Source: Stramonita haemastoma
Lineage: Eukaryota > Mollusca > Gastropoda > Neogastropoda > Muricidae
DNA length: 13,410 nt
Direction: 5' to 3'
Assembly: GCA_030674155.1 (NCBI GenBank)
Contig: CM060335.1
Span: 31,656,540 to 31,669,949 of the forward strand
Each line of letters starts with the position of its first letter. The stretch's first letter is position 1. A program made the translations under genes and the position numbers. The notes beneath the pieces were generated by a model, which ran no database searches, was not told the origin of the DNA, and saw only the letters and a program-made list of their open reading frames with translations. Of the stretch, positions 1-9,587 are shown piece after piece.

Positions 1-240
1 ATTGATCATTTTCGTGATTACACATAATGTGCGTTCATTTACTGATAGCCAGTGGAATAAAACGAAGATAAAACCAGCGACAAAATGTCCACAATCTTGT
101 TCAGAAAAGCAAAAACAAAACAAATAAACAAACGACCCCCTCCCCCTCGAAAATAGAACGATATTGAGCAGAAAGAGAAAATCCCCTAAAACCACCCCTT
201 TCCTATGATTATCAGAAAACCTGTTTTGGTGTTGTGGTTA
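1..240. other. AT-rich unique spacer, no gene seen
   Basis: Mostly A/T-rich sequence with stops in all frames. A short C-rich patch (CCCCCTCCCCCTCG) lies near 136-149. I see no promoter, RNA gene or repeat here that I can support. Confidence 0.6.
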
Positions 241-335
241 ATACAGCGGACTCACAGTGGTTAGAGCTGTTGCGCTCATGATTTTGAATGAAGTGCCCCC
301 GAGTTCGAGTTTAGGTTCGAGCCCCTACCCAGACG
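241..335 (+). mobile_element. tRNA-derived SINE head (Pol III promoter type)
   Basis: The segment has the layout of an internal Pol III promoter. A-box-like TGGTTAGAGCT lies at 258-268. A B box GGTTCGAGCCC lies at 314-324 and fits the consensus GGTTCGANNCC exactly. The A-to-B spacing of 56 bp is slightly long, and the B-box motif is partly duplicated just upstream (GAGTTCGAG at 301-309). No tRNA cloverleaf can be drawn with confidence, so a SINE head is more likely than a tRNA gene. The SINE body seen elsewhere in the window is missing. Instead the 3' side passes directly into GAA triplets at about 336, as if the tail seeded or was overwritten by the microsatellite. The class is inference; the boxes are seen. 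Confidence 0.6.
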
Positions 336-1365
336 CGAAGAAGAAGAAATTTAAAAAGAAAGAAGTTTTGCATAGGAGAAGGAGGAGGAGAAGAGTTGTG
401 AGGACGAATGATAAGAAGAACTGCGAAGAAGACTTGTGAAGAAGAATTGCGAATAATTCCGAAAAGATTTGTAAAGAAGAAGAAGAAGAAGGCCAAGAAG
501 AAGACTGCAAAGAAGAATGCAAAAAAGAATGGCAAAGAACTTCAGAGAAAAAGAAGGATTATGAAGAAGAAGAAGAAGAATTGCAAAGAAGAAAAACTGC
601 AAAGAAGAAAAACTGCAAAGAAGAAGAGAATTGGCAAACAATAACAAAGAAGGAGAAGGATTGGGAAAAAGAATTGCAAAGAAGAAGAATTGTGAAGAAG
701 AATTGCAAAGGAGAATTGTGAAGAAGAAAAATTGGCTTGCGAAGGAGAAAAGAAGAATTGCGAAGAATAATTGCAAAGAAAATTTGCAAAGAAGAATTTC
801 AAAGAATAATTGCGACAAAGAATCGCGATGAAATATTGTAAAGAAGAAGAAAAATAATTAGAAGAATTTGAAGAAGAAGAATTTGGAGAAGAATAATTTG
901 AAGAAGAAGAAGAATTTGAAGAAAAAGAAGAATGCAAAGAAGAAGAAGAATGCAAAGAAGAATTTGAAGAAGAATTTGAAGAAGAAGAAATTGAAGAAGA
1001 ATTTGAAGAAGAATTTGAAGAATTTGAAGAAGAATTTGAAGAAGAATTTGAAGAATTTGAAGAAGAATTTGAAGAATTTGAAGAAGAAGAATTTGAAGAA
1101 GAATTTGAAGAATTTGAAGAAGAAGAAGAAGAAGAAGAAGAAGAAGAAGAAGAAGAAGAAGAATTAGAAGAAGAATTTGAAGAATTTGAAGAATTTGAAG
1201 AAGAAGAAGAAGAAGAAGAAGAAGAAAGAAGAAGAAGAAGAAGAAGAAGAAGAAGACGAAGACGAAGACGAAGAAGAAGAAAATGAAGAAGAACAAGAAG
1301 AACAAGAAGAACAAGAAGAACAAGAATTACAAAAAAGAAAAACTGCGAAGAAGAAAAAAAAGGAA
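336..1365 (+). repeat. ~1 kb GAA-based polypurine tract
   Basis: About 1 kb of almost pure purine on the plus strand. It is built from GAA/AAG triplets with recurring variants. From 336 to 860 the variants are AATTGCAAAG-type interruptions. From 868 to 1200 GAAGAATTT blocks alternate in steps of three bases. The longest uninterrupted GAA run is near 1115-1162, about 16 triplets. From 1250 GACGAA and then GAACAA triplets appear. Because changes occur mostly in triplet steps and GAA has no stop, long Lys/Glu-rich (plus) and Ser/Phe/Leu-rich (minus) frames exist. I judge them not to be genes. Confidence 0.95.
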
Positions 1366-1736
1366 TAAGAAATAAAACGCCAAAAAAAAGAAACACTACA
1401 AACCAAGGATTAAGGAAAGAAGAAACAGAACAGAAGAAAAAGAAAATCCAACGACATCAATTCCAAAAACGAAAAAAAAAAAAAACCCAGCAAAATAAAA
1501 AGAAACAACAACGAGACCAAAAAAAAAAAAGGAGAAGAAACTAATTCATCACAAAACATACGTTGAGAAAAACACCCCCAAAACATAATCTAACATTCTC
1601 CCCGTGACCTCTGTAAAACCCTGTCAGCTAAGCCGATGTCAATCCTTTAATCCTCTCTGTGTCAACCAAACTCTGATCTACCGCTTACACAACAGCACCA
1701 TCACAACATCAATGGCCGATTTTTCTTCGTCAGAGA
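1366..1736. other. A-rich spacer with poly-A runs, no gene seen
   Basis: A-rich DNA with several A runs, for example near 1469-1483 and 1521-1530. A more complex stretch covers 1595-1735. An ATG in an acceptable context (1711) opens a 32-codon frame that runs straight into the GGA tract; it does not resemble a protein. No repeat family is recognised. Confidence 0.6.
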
Positions 1737-1965
1737 AAAAAAAAAGAGGAGAAACAGGAGCAGGAGCAGGAGGAGGAGAAGGAGGAGTTAGAAGAAGAAG
1801 AGGATAAGGAGGAAAAGGGGGATGAGGAGGAGGAGAAGGAGAAGGAGGAGAAGGAGGAAGAGGAAGAGGAGGAGGAGAAGGAAGAAGAAGAGAAAGAGGA
1901 GGAGGAGGGGGAGGGGGGGAGGAAAAAAAGGAAGAATAAAAAGAAGAAAAGGAAGAGGGGAACAA
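1737..1965 (+). repeat. GGA/GAA polypurine tract
   Basis: Nearly all purine on the plus strand, starting with an A run and passing through AGGAGCAGGAGC, GGAGGA and AAGAAGAGG variants. A G-rich core (GGAGGAGGGGGAGGGGGGAGG) lies near 1902-1922. It ends just before an AC/CG tract, so two different unusual-DNA-prone sequences abut. Confidence 0.9.
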
Positions 1966-1977
1966 GCAAAAGCAAAC

Positions 1978-2113
1978 ATATACACACACACGCGCGCGCG
2001 CACACACACACACACGCGCGCGCACACACACACATTAACACAGGCACACACACATACCCACTTACACACATACACAAACACACACATACACACACATGCA
2101 CGCACATACCCGC

Positions 2114-2177
<64 letters not shown>

Positions 2178-2211
2178 CACCGCACATACACACACATACA
2201 CACACAGCATG
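1978..2211 (+). repeat. AC microsatellite with embedded CG alternations
   Basis: AC dinucleotides on the plus strand. Two CG-rich alternating blocks (CGCGCGCGCG near 1991-2000 and CGCGCGCG near 2014-2021) are followed by ACAT/ACTT variants. A clean (AC) run of about 60 bp covers about 2115-2174. Alternating purine-pyrimidine sequence with CG steps is the classic Z-DNA-prone composition. Confidence 0.95.
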
Positions 2212-2220
2212 CACACAATA

Positions 2221-2280
2221 ATTGGATATAAAAAAAGCACTTGAGTGCTTAGTCCATTATCACCGATGCAAATTTACCTA
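2221..2280 (+). mobile_element. SINE 3'-tail fragment (tail type 1)
   Basis: Matches the 3' end of the other type-1 SINE copies. ATTGGATAT and an A run are followed by AAGCAC-TTGA-GTGCTT (2235-2250), then AGTCCATTATCACCGA, compared with TTCCATTATCCTCGA in the copy near 6330-6350. Only the tail survives; the body has been replaced by the upstream AC array. The hairpin with a 6-bp stem is intact. Confidence 0.7.
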
Positions 2281-2316
2281 ATAAAATAGAATAAATAAAC
2301 AATAAAAAATATACCC

Positions 2317-2357
2317 ACGTACACACACATACACATACAAACATACACACACACTTA

Positions 2358-2453
<96 letters not shown>

Positions 2454-2455
2454 CA
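2317..2455 (+). repeat. AC microsatellite
   Basis: Begins with degenerate ACACAT units. It then has a nearly perfect (AC) run of about 77 bp (2360-2437) and ends with a short CAAACAC interruption. It lies only about 40 bp after the SINE tail fragment, in the same AC orientation as the preceding array. Confidence 0.97.
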
Positions 2456-2636
2456 TGTTTAGAGAGAATCAGATCTAGGTCATCTTCTCCTGGCAGTAAG
2501 CATAAAAAAAAAAAAATCATAACTGGCCATATTATTTCTGTTTTTTGTCGGTGGACGTCTTTCCGGATTTTTTTGTTGGTGATTTACGGTTTTTTTAAAC
2601 ATTTATTTACTTATCTATTTACCTATTCATTTATAT
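2456..2636. other. AT-rich spacer, no gene seen
   Basis: Contains an A run (2504-2516), T-rich stretches and TTTAC/TTAT-like degenerate repeats at 2600-2635. Nothing else recognised. Confidence 0.5.
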
Positions 2637-2965
2637 CCAAGATAACAAAATAAGCACTCGTGTGCTTTTTTTATTTTACATCCAGTCCCCATGAGTATAC
2701 AGTTTTGTAAATCTTGTCATCTATTCCCACACAGTACACAAAAGCCTACTCTGACGAAAAAAGAAACAGGATTTAACGTGTGCGCAAGATGTTCTGCGTG
2801 CGTTCGCGCACGGGGCCTCAGTTTATAATCAAATCCGAAGGACTTTTGGGGAGAGTGGAGTCAGCACTGATGTTAACTCCAGGGGGAAAAATCCCCTCGA
2901 ACGGGAATCGTCAAATTGCGAGCGCAATGTTCTGACCACTAGGTCATCCCGTCTTCCCCACACTA
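2637..2965 (-). mobile_element. Near-complete tRNA-headed SINE (head type 1, tail type 1)
   Basis: Read on the minus strand. The head has an A-box-like TGACCTAGTGG (2946-2936) and a B-box-like CGTTCGAGGGG (about 2904-2894). It is followed by a linker with GGAGTTAACATCAGTGCTG and by the shared CpG-rich body (about 2830-2700), including ATAAACTGAGGCCCCGTG, GAACGCACGCAGAACATC and GCACACGTTAAATCCTG. The tail reads GACTGGATGTAAAAT, then the hairpin AAGCAC-ACGA-GTGCTT (2667-2652), then an A/T-rich end. This is the most complete type-1 copy. It has lost several CpGs to TG/CA compared with the copy at 7031-7211; I count about 87% identity by eye over ~150 bp. Target-site duplications were not found. 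Confidence 0.82.
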
Positions 2966-3132
2966 ATGTCGATATGTTAGCTTGGAAGCACATGAAAGGC
3001 AGGCAGAAGCAAAGAATGAATCAGACAGAATAAGCAAGAGAGTTGAACAGAAATCTGTTAGTAGAAAGAGACAGACCACCCCCCCCCAAAAAAAAAAAAA
3101 AGCAAACAAAACAAACCAAACCAAGAAAATAC
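2966..3132. other. A-rich spacer with C9-A13 junction
   Basis: Purine/A-rich sequence with a run of C directly followed by a run of A near 3077-3101, then AAACC-type degenerate units that lead into the CCAA array. No gene seen. Confidence 0.55.
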
Positions 3133-3190
3133 AAACCAACCAACCAACCAACCAACCAACCAACCAACCAACCAACCAACCAACCAACAA
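3133..3190 (+). repeat. CCAA tetranucleotide microsatellite
   Basis: About 14 nearly perfect ACCA/CCAA units. They are flanked upstream by ACAAACC units and downstream by an ACAA(AC) stretch to about 3212. It translates as repeated Pro-Thr-Asn-Gln or Gly-Trp-Leu-Val strings, which explains the open frames here. Confidence 0.95.
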
Positions 3191-3715
3191 AATACAAACA
3201 AACAAACAAACAGCAAGAAAAAACTCCAAAGCGAGAAAACATGTGTAACAAGAAAAAGACACACATGCAAAAAAGAAGTTTCAAAAACAAGAAGAGAATT
3301 CGACGAAAATAGTGAATACAGAAAGAAAGAAAGAAAAAAAGAAAAATAAATAGTCTATAAAAATATGAAAAGATATTTGTAAAACAAAACAAAACAAAAA
3401 CGGAGAGATGTACAAAACCAAGCAAATCAACTAAAAAAAAAAGATCAGAAATATGAGAATATAGGTAGATAAATACATAACAAAATACACAAAAATCCAA
3501 AGATAAATGAATACTCAATCTATGAATAAATAAATGATTAAAAAGATAAGTAGATCATGCAATTAAGTAAACAAAACCATGGAAAAATTAAAACAAAAAA
3601 GAGGGAGAAATTAGCTTCACTGAAACAGAATCCGAACATTAATGTTCTCAAATTATATCATCACTGAACAAAGGAAACGACCATAGAAAACAAATAAAGA
3701 AGCAAAACTCGGTAT

Positions 3716-3718
<3 letters not shown>
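3191..3718. other. A-rich spacer with short AAAG, AAAC and AAAT runs
   Basis: A low-complexity, A-rich stretch. It includes AAAC units (3193-3210), GAAA units (3319-3345), AAAAC units (3380-3401) and GATA/AAAT-like units (3460-3560). Frequent stops in all frames. No mobile element head or body recognised. Confidence 0.6.
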
Positions 3719-4258
<540 letters not shown>

Positions 4259-4529
4259 GCACACAATCCGTCTCCCTTTCCTTGCTAAACGAATGTGAAA
4301 TGAAACCTATAATATGGAACAAGATAAAAGCAGCTATTTACAAAGACACCCTTTCCCCCCACCCACCACCACCACCACACCAAACGCACACAAAACATCC
4401 AATGAAAACCAAACTACTCGCATTATCCTCTCACGAACAGACGTGCTGACACAAACACAAACCAGCACAAAAAGACAATATTATAATACTTTGTCATCTT
4501 CCAAGTTTATCACACGAGACAAAGACGAA
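4259..4529. other. Spacer between AC satellite and GAG tract, no gene seen
   Basis: Complex sequence with a short CCACCA run (4361-4378). An open frame starting at 4314 crosses it and continues into the purine tract. Its Arg/Glu repeat composition comes from the repeat and gives no support for a gene. Confidence 0.5.
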
Positions 4530-5597
<1,068 letters not shown>

Positions 5598-6262
5598 GAA
5601 AAGTTTCCTACTGACATTCTTGAAGTCTATATGAAGTTGTAGCTTATCATTTTTACCTGAAGAGTTTTCTTTACGAGTAAACTTGTATCTAGCATATTTA
5701 TTGCGGTAGCACTCTGAAAGGAACGAATATCAAAGAAAGAAAAAGAAAATATTAAAGTTTCAACTTTTGAAATGTAAAGAGTATTTTATTTCAGTGTATG
5801 TATTTTGTTTGTTTGTGTAACACTCCGCCCCCTCCCCCTCCCCACCCCTAAAAAAAGATGAATAGAAAAAGATCAACATTTTTTTTTAATTTTGAAGACA
5901 AGAGTGTTGTATTTCAGGTTCTGTGTTGTTGGTTTTTGTTTGTTTGTTGTTGTTTGAAGTATAAAAAAAATAAATTAATCAGTTGTAAAGATGACTGTGA
6001 TGAGTATGTTTGAAAGTCTTTTTTGTGATTTGGTCTGTGTATGCTTTTTGTTGATTTAGTTTTTGTTGTTGTTGTTGTTGTTGTTTCTTTGTTGTAGTTC
6101 TTTTTGTCTTCATTATCTATATCTATGATGGATCGTGGGTAACAGAATATGTTTGAATGTTTCATTAATAAGAATTTTGGAAAGAGAAAAAAATAACCAA
6201 AAAAACACCTTGCATAATCATTGTAGAATCCGTCGTCTTGAGATAACACACCCGCTTAGAAA
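5598..6262. other. AT-rich complex spacer, no gene seen
   Basis: Relatively complex AT-rich DNA. It includes a C-rich patch (CCCCCTCCCCCTCCCC near 5829-5845) and TTTG/TTG microsatellite patches (5937-5955 and a GTT run near 6062-6085). Stops are frequent. One minus-strand frame (6249-5914) is rich in Thr/Lys/Gln because of the GTT run, and it does not look like a protein. Confidence 0.55.
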
Positions 6263-6355
6263 GTGAACAGATAACAAAAGTGACAAAATTGCTGACACAC
6301 AGGGACAGGGGGTAAAAAGCACAAGAGTACTTATTCCATTATCCTCGAAATACAA
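6263..6355 (+). mobile_element. SINE 3'-end fragment (tail type 1)
   Basis: Carries GAACAGATAACAAAAGTG, GACAAAATTGC, ACACACAGGGACAGG and then the hairpin region AAGCAC-AAGA-GTACTT (6317-6332), followed by ATTCCATTATCCTCGAAATA. It is the same tail as the minus-strand copy at 2637-2965 and the copy at 13070-13195. The body upstream is absent (5' truncation). One stem pair of the hairpin is broken. Confidence 0.75.
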
Positions 6356-6439
6356 GATCAAAACAGAAGACAAAAGCACTCTAACCAATTATAGGCTACC
6401 CCACCCCTCTATTACCACCACCCGTTCAGTGATTTGGTC

Positions 6440-6640
6440 TTTAAAAAAATTTCAGGGGAATGTAACCAGTGTTAACTCCAAGGGAGACAATAATTCCCTC
6501 AAGAAAAAAAACCTTGGTTGGGGAGACCCGATAACCGAACCCACTCTCACAGCCACCCTCAGTACACTAGCACGACAATCTAACCTCTTCAATCCAATCC
6601 AAATATGTTGCTTATAGCCCCGCCGACCACATAGGCCATA
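6440..6640 (-). mobile_element. Degenerate SINE-like fragment with tRNA-like head
   Basis: On the minus strand, a weak A-box-like stretch (AGGTTAGATTG, about 6586-6576) and a weak B-box-like stretch GGTTCGGTTAT (6541-6531) are followed by TTGAGGGAATTATTG and TTGGAGTTAACACTGG (6505-6468). The last part matches the head-to-body linker of the SINE at 2870-2905. The distal part (6605-6640) contains GGTCGGCGGGGCTATAAGCA on the minus strand, which resembles another molluscan repeat ending I have seen. The fragment is probably a mosaic of old SINE pieces. Confidence 0.4.
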
Positions 6641-6655
6641 CATATCAGGGCTATC

Positions 6656-7030
6656 ACCTCGTTACATTTTTAAAACTCGTATTAAAAGTATGTGACTATG
6701 TACAGTTTAACCTTTTGGCCCTTAGACAAACAAAAGCATTTTAAAAGAGTCAAACAAACCAACAAACCAAAAACTAAAACCCATACAAAGAGACCAACAA
6801 CCCCCTACAAGAAACATAGCACACAAACCAAGCAAGAAAATCAGTAAGTCAACTCTCAACATTGTTAACTTTTATTACTTTTTAATGTTAGTATTAATAA
6901 AAATGCTTCAAAATTAGTTATTCATCTCTTAAAAAAAAAGAGTTCGTTCCTTAAACTAGATCCCGAGATTCTCTTATGGTGAGACTTTGCGTATGCTAAA
7001 TCATTTTTTCTTTTCTTTATTCTTTTAAAC
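6656..7030. other. AT-rich spacer, no gene seen
   Basis: A/T-rich with degenerate CAAAC/AACC units (6725-6835) and a short A run near 6930. No recognisable element or coding signal. Confidence 0.55.
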
Positions 7031-7211
7031 ATCGAGGATAATCGAGGATAATTTCTTACATCCAGTCCCCGTGCGTATGCAGTTTTGTAAATCTTGTCAT
7101 CTGTTCCCAAAGGCACGCAATGGCCTACCCTTACGAAAAGCGGAACAGGACTTAACGTGTGTGCGAGATGTTCTGCGTGCGTTCGCACACGGGGCCTCGG
7201 TTTATAGTCTC
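7031..7211 (-). mobile_element. SINE body plus partial tail (5' truncated)
   Basis: Minus-strand copy of the shared body, including ACTATAAACCGAGGCCCCG, GAACGCACGCAGAACATC and TTAAGTCCTGTTCCGC, then GATGACAAGATTTACAAAAC and CGGGGACTGGATGTAAG. It starts abruptly at 7211 within the ACTATAAACCGA motif, so the head is missing. At the 3' end the hairpin is deleted, and the terminal ATCGAGGATAAT motif is tandemly doubled (7031-7052). This copy keeps most of its CpGs and so looks the youngest of the body copies. Confidence 0.82.
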
Positions 7212-7320
7212 TATGCGACCGTTTAAGCCAACTACGGATGAAAGATATCCACATTCCGACTTCGGGAGATCAAACTTAAACGATTCTGATTGGCGCTCAA
7301 ACACAAAAGGAGAAAAGAAG
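7212..7320. other. Loop between inverted SINE bodies
   Basis: About 110 bp of complex sequence between the minus-strand SINE body and the head of the plus-strand SINE. No repeat recognised and no coding signal. Confidence 0.5.
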
Positions 7321-7745
7321 GTGGCAGGATGGTTAAGATGTTCGCCTGCCAATATGTAAACCCCGAGTTTATGGGTTCGTACCCAGCCTCGCCCTTTCTT
7401 CCCAGTTTGACGAAAAAATCGAACTGAATGTCAAAGTCATTCGTATGAGACTATAAACCGAAACCCCGTGTGCGAACGAACGCAGAACATCTTGCGCACA
7501 CGTTAAAACCCTGTTCCGCCTTTCGGAAGACCAGGCCGTCGTGTGCCGGTAGGAGCGGATGACAAAATTAAAAATAAACAACCCAGCATGCACACAGGTG
7601 TCGTGTTTAGACACCATCCCTGAGGGGGGAAAAATTAATGGGTAGGCGCTGCACTTGTGGCGACGTGCTCTCCCTGGGGAGAGCAGCCCGAATTTCACGC
7701 AGAGAAATCTGCTGTGACATAAAGTGGTATAAAATAAAAAAAGAA
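7321..7745 (+). mobile_element. Full-length-looking SINE (head type 2, tail type 2)
   Basis: The head has an A box TGGTTAAGATG (7330-7340), an exact fit to TRGYNNARNNG. Its B box GGTTCGTACCC (7374-7384) has one mismatch. A linker follows with CCCTTTCTTCCCAGTTTGAC and GTCATTCGTATGAG. The shared body (7449-7575) begins ACTATAAACCGAAACCCCG. After GATGACAAAATTAAAAATAA the tail differs from type 1. It contains CATGCACACAGGTGTCGTGT (7587-7606) and then a module with CTCTCCCTGGGGAGAGCAG and GAATTTCACGCAGAGAAATC (7668-7710). It ends in an A-rich tract (7729-7760). I recognise the head and the last module from gastropod repeats. Flanking target-site duplications are unclear because of A-rich flanks. 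Confidence 0.85.
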
Positions 7746-7934
7746 AAAAAGAAAATAAAAGGCTCATGATAGCAGTGATTTATCGTGGCTGTGCATCGTG
7801 TGAGGAATGCCAATGATGCTCTACAGGGAACCAAGAGCGCACACAGGAATGATGATGACTATGCAAGGAAGTGGTGCCAAGAGAATAGGAACAGTTGGGG
7901 GTGGGGGTGGGGAATAAAATCGCCTGTGTCCTGA
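7746..7934. other. Spacer with G-run cluster
   Basis: Complex sequence with GATGATGATGACTATG-like ATG triplets. A G-run cluster GGGGGTGGGGGTGGGG lies near 7896-7911 (three runs with single-T loops, just short of a canonical four-run quadruplex). No gene seen. Confidence 0.5.
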
Positions 7935-8047
7935 TTTATGGCTTTGAATTCCACGAGGATTCGAACTCCCTCCACTCCACAGAGAGCGAGATGACTGGTT
8001 GTGAATAATCACTGTCAAATCAACTGATCACCACTAGCTCTGTTTTT
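7935..8047 (-). mobile_element. tRNA-like SINE head, degenerate
   Basis: On the minus strand a B-box-like AGTTCGAATCC (7967-7957, one mismatch) lies downstream of an A-box-like TAGTGGTGATC (8035-8025). The gap is about 70 bp, longer than in a tRNA and perhaps enlarged by a ~20-bp insertion. After the B box the sequence does not continue into the shared SINE body. Another SINE family or an old tRNA pseudogene are both possible. Confidence 0.45.
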
Positions 8048-8105
8048 TTGTTAATTGGTGAGAGTTTCGCCGTCCACTAAAGGTGAGATTTTTGCGTATA
8101 CGCCC

Positions 8106-8413
8106 TTTTTTTTTTTTTTTTTTTTTTTACACACTATTAAAGTACCTGCAATCTGACTTTGTGGGTGGAGATGCCTAGACACGACACCAGTGTGCATGTT
8201 TTTTTGTTTTTTTTAATTCTGTCATCTGCATCTGCCTGCACGAAATGACCTATTATTGCGAAAGGTGGAGCAGGTTTTGAATGTGTGGGGAGAGCTAGAG
8301 AAGTCCTGCGTGTGTTCGCATAAAGGATTTCGGTTTAAGGTCTCATCTGAGGGCTTTTGGGTGAGTGGAGTCGGTATTGACGTTAACACTCAATCCATGA
8401 GAATGGGTACGTC
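8106..8413 (-). mobile_element. SINE with type-1 linker, shared body and type-2 tail, ending in poly-A
   Basis: Read on the minus strand. It starts in a decayed linker (GTGTTAACGTCAATACCGAC, then CCACTCACCC), as in the copy at 2637-2965. It then has a diverged body (8345-8225) with TTAAACCGAAATCC, GAACACACGCAGGACTTC and AAAACCTGCTCCACC. After GATGACAGAATT and an A-rich run it continues with CATGCACACTGGTGTCGTGT (8199-8180), which matches the type-2 tail of the 7321-7745 element. It ends in a run of about 22 A (8128-8107; T on plus). A retroposon poly-A end fits, although a slipped homopolymer cannot be excluded. Confidence 0.72.
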
Positions 8414-8510
8414 TAGTATATGAAAAGCAAACAAACCCAAAGAATCAAAAGGAATGAGCAAAAAATCCAATGACGGAAAAATGAACGTATATGTAGATTC
8501 ACGCACATGT
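8414..8510. other. Short spacer, no gene seen
   Basis: A-rich unique-looking sequence between the SINE 5' side and the AC array. Confidence 0.45.
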
Positions 8511-8597
8511 GCACACATCTTCATATGTGCATACACACACATACGCACACACATGCACGCACACACACATACACACACACATGCGCGCACACACACT

Positions 8598-8694
<97 letters not shown>

Positions 8695-8695
8695 G
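8511..8695 (+). repeat. AC microsatellite, 46-unit pure run
   Basis: Starts with CACATG/ACGCAC/ATGCGCGC variants and then a pure (AC) run from 8601 to 8692, about 46 units, the longest in the window. It leads directly into an AG array after GGGCACAG. The long pure run suggests high mutability. Confidence 0.97.
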
Positions 8696-8698
8696 CAC

Positions 8699-8876
8699 AG
8701 AGAGAGAGAGAGGGAGAGAGAGGGAGACAGAGAGAGACAGAGAGAGATAGAGACAGGCAGACAGAGACATAGAGAGACAGACAGATGAAGAGACAGACAG
8801 ACAAACACAAAGAGACACAGAGACAGACAGAGAGACAGAGAAACACAGAGAGAGACACACACAGACAGACAGACAT
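8699..8876 (+). repeat. AG to ACAG compound microsatellite
   Basis: AG units with GGAG interruptions grade into AGAC/ACAG tetramers (8727-8876), with repeated GACAGACAG clusters. The same AG-then-ACAG order recurs at 12583-12758. Confidence 0.95.
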
Positions 8877-9109
8877 GTAGAACTAAAAAAAACAAAAAAC
8901 CACCCAAAAAACCCCCAACTCAATTAGAGAGGTACACACAAAAAGACAGAGGATGCAAAAAACCCCCAAAAAACAACAGCGCACGGGAGACAAAAAAACA
9001 ACAACAAAATATCATCAACAACAACCCCCCACCCCCATGATAAATCAAAGAGCAAAGAAGAGAAAGAAAGATGAACGTCACTTTCTTCACAGTCAATTTA
9101 AACACACTG
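8877..9109. other. A/C-rich spacer, no gene seen
   Basis: Runs of A and C (AAAAAACCCCC type), AACAAC triplets (8996-9010) and CCCCCCACCCCC near 9025-9037. No element or gene recognised. Confidence 0.55.
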
Positions 9110-9587
9110 TTCCTTATCTTCTATTTTTTTCTTCTTTTTCTTCTATCATTTCTCGGTATTTTTGTTATGTTAGCTTACTGTTTATTTTTTTCTTCTATTA
9201 TTTCTTGGCATTTTTCTCTTTTTGGTCTTCTGTTTCTTGTTTTTGTTGTTTTGTTGTCTTATTATTTTTCCTCTTTTTTTGCCTATTAGCTTTCTGTTTG
9301 GTTTTTCTTTTTCTATCATTTCTCGGTATTTTTGTCATTTCTTGGTCTTCTGTTTGTTGTTGTTGTTGTTGTTGTTGTTGTTTTCTTCTTCTTCTTCTTC
9401 TTCTCTTCTTCTTCTTCTTCTTCTTCTTCTTCTTCTTCTTCTTCTCCTCCTCCTCCTCCTCCTCCTCCTCCTCCTTCTTCTCCTTCTTCTTTTTCTTCTT
9501 CTTCTTGTAACATTTCTCGGTATTTTTGTTTTCTAGGTCTTCTGTTTGTTATTGTTTTTTTTTTCTTTTCTACATCTTCTGCGATCT
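9110..9587 (+). repeat. Pyrimidine-rich degenerate satellite with TTG/TTC/TCC expansions
   Basis: T/C-rich DNA in which a motif CATTTCTCGGTATTTTTG recurs (9147, 9317, 9511, with a variant at 9199), each followed by a TTGGTCTTCTGTTT-like segment. Between copies, simple triplets have expanded: TTG (9354-9381), TTC (9382-9443), TCC (9443-9473) and TTC again (9474-9506). It looks like a degraded unit of about 50-60 bp with later microsatellite growth inside it. Confidence 0.8.

Noticed and set aside
241..335. Functional tRNA gene
   Set aside because: A and B boxes are present but the A-to-B distance is long, and no acceptor stem or anticodon arm can be drawn. A SINE head explains it better.
336..1396. 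Lys-rich plus and Ser-rich minus frames over the GAA tract
   Set aside because: Same reason: triplet repeat artefacts, with no non-repeat protein segment attached.
1711..1807. ATG in good context with a short frame (MADFSSSEKKK...)
   Set aside because: Only 32 codons, mostly inside a purine repeat, with no homology that I recognise.
7321..7395. Functional tRNA gene
   Set aside because: The boxes are good, but the sequence continues into a SINE body also found elsewhere in the window, and no cloverleaf with a 7-bp acceptor stem is seen.
6922..7767. Minus-strand frames of 110 and 132 codons across the SINE cluster
   Set aside because: They cross SINE heads and bodies and have no conserved domain; similar frames would arise from any GC-richer repeat.
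8414..8923. His/Thr-rich and Cys/Val-rich frames over AC and AG arrays
   Set aside because: Direct translations of dinucleotide repeats. Both strands are open at once.
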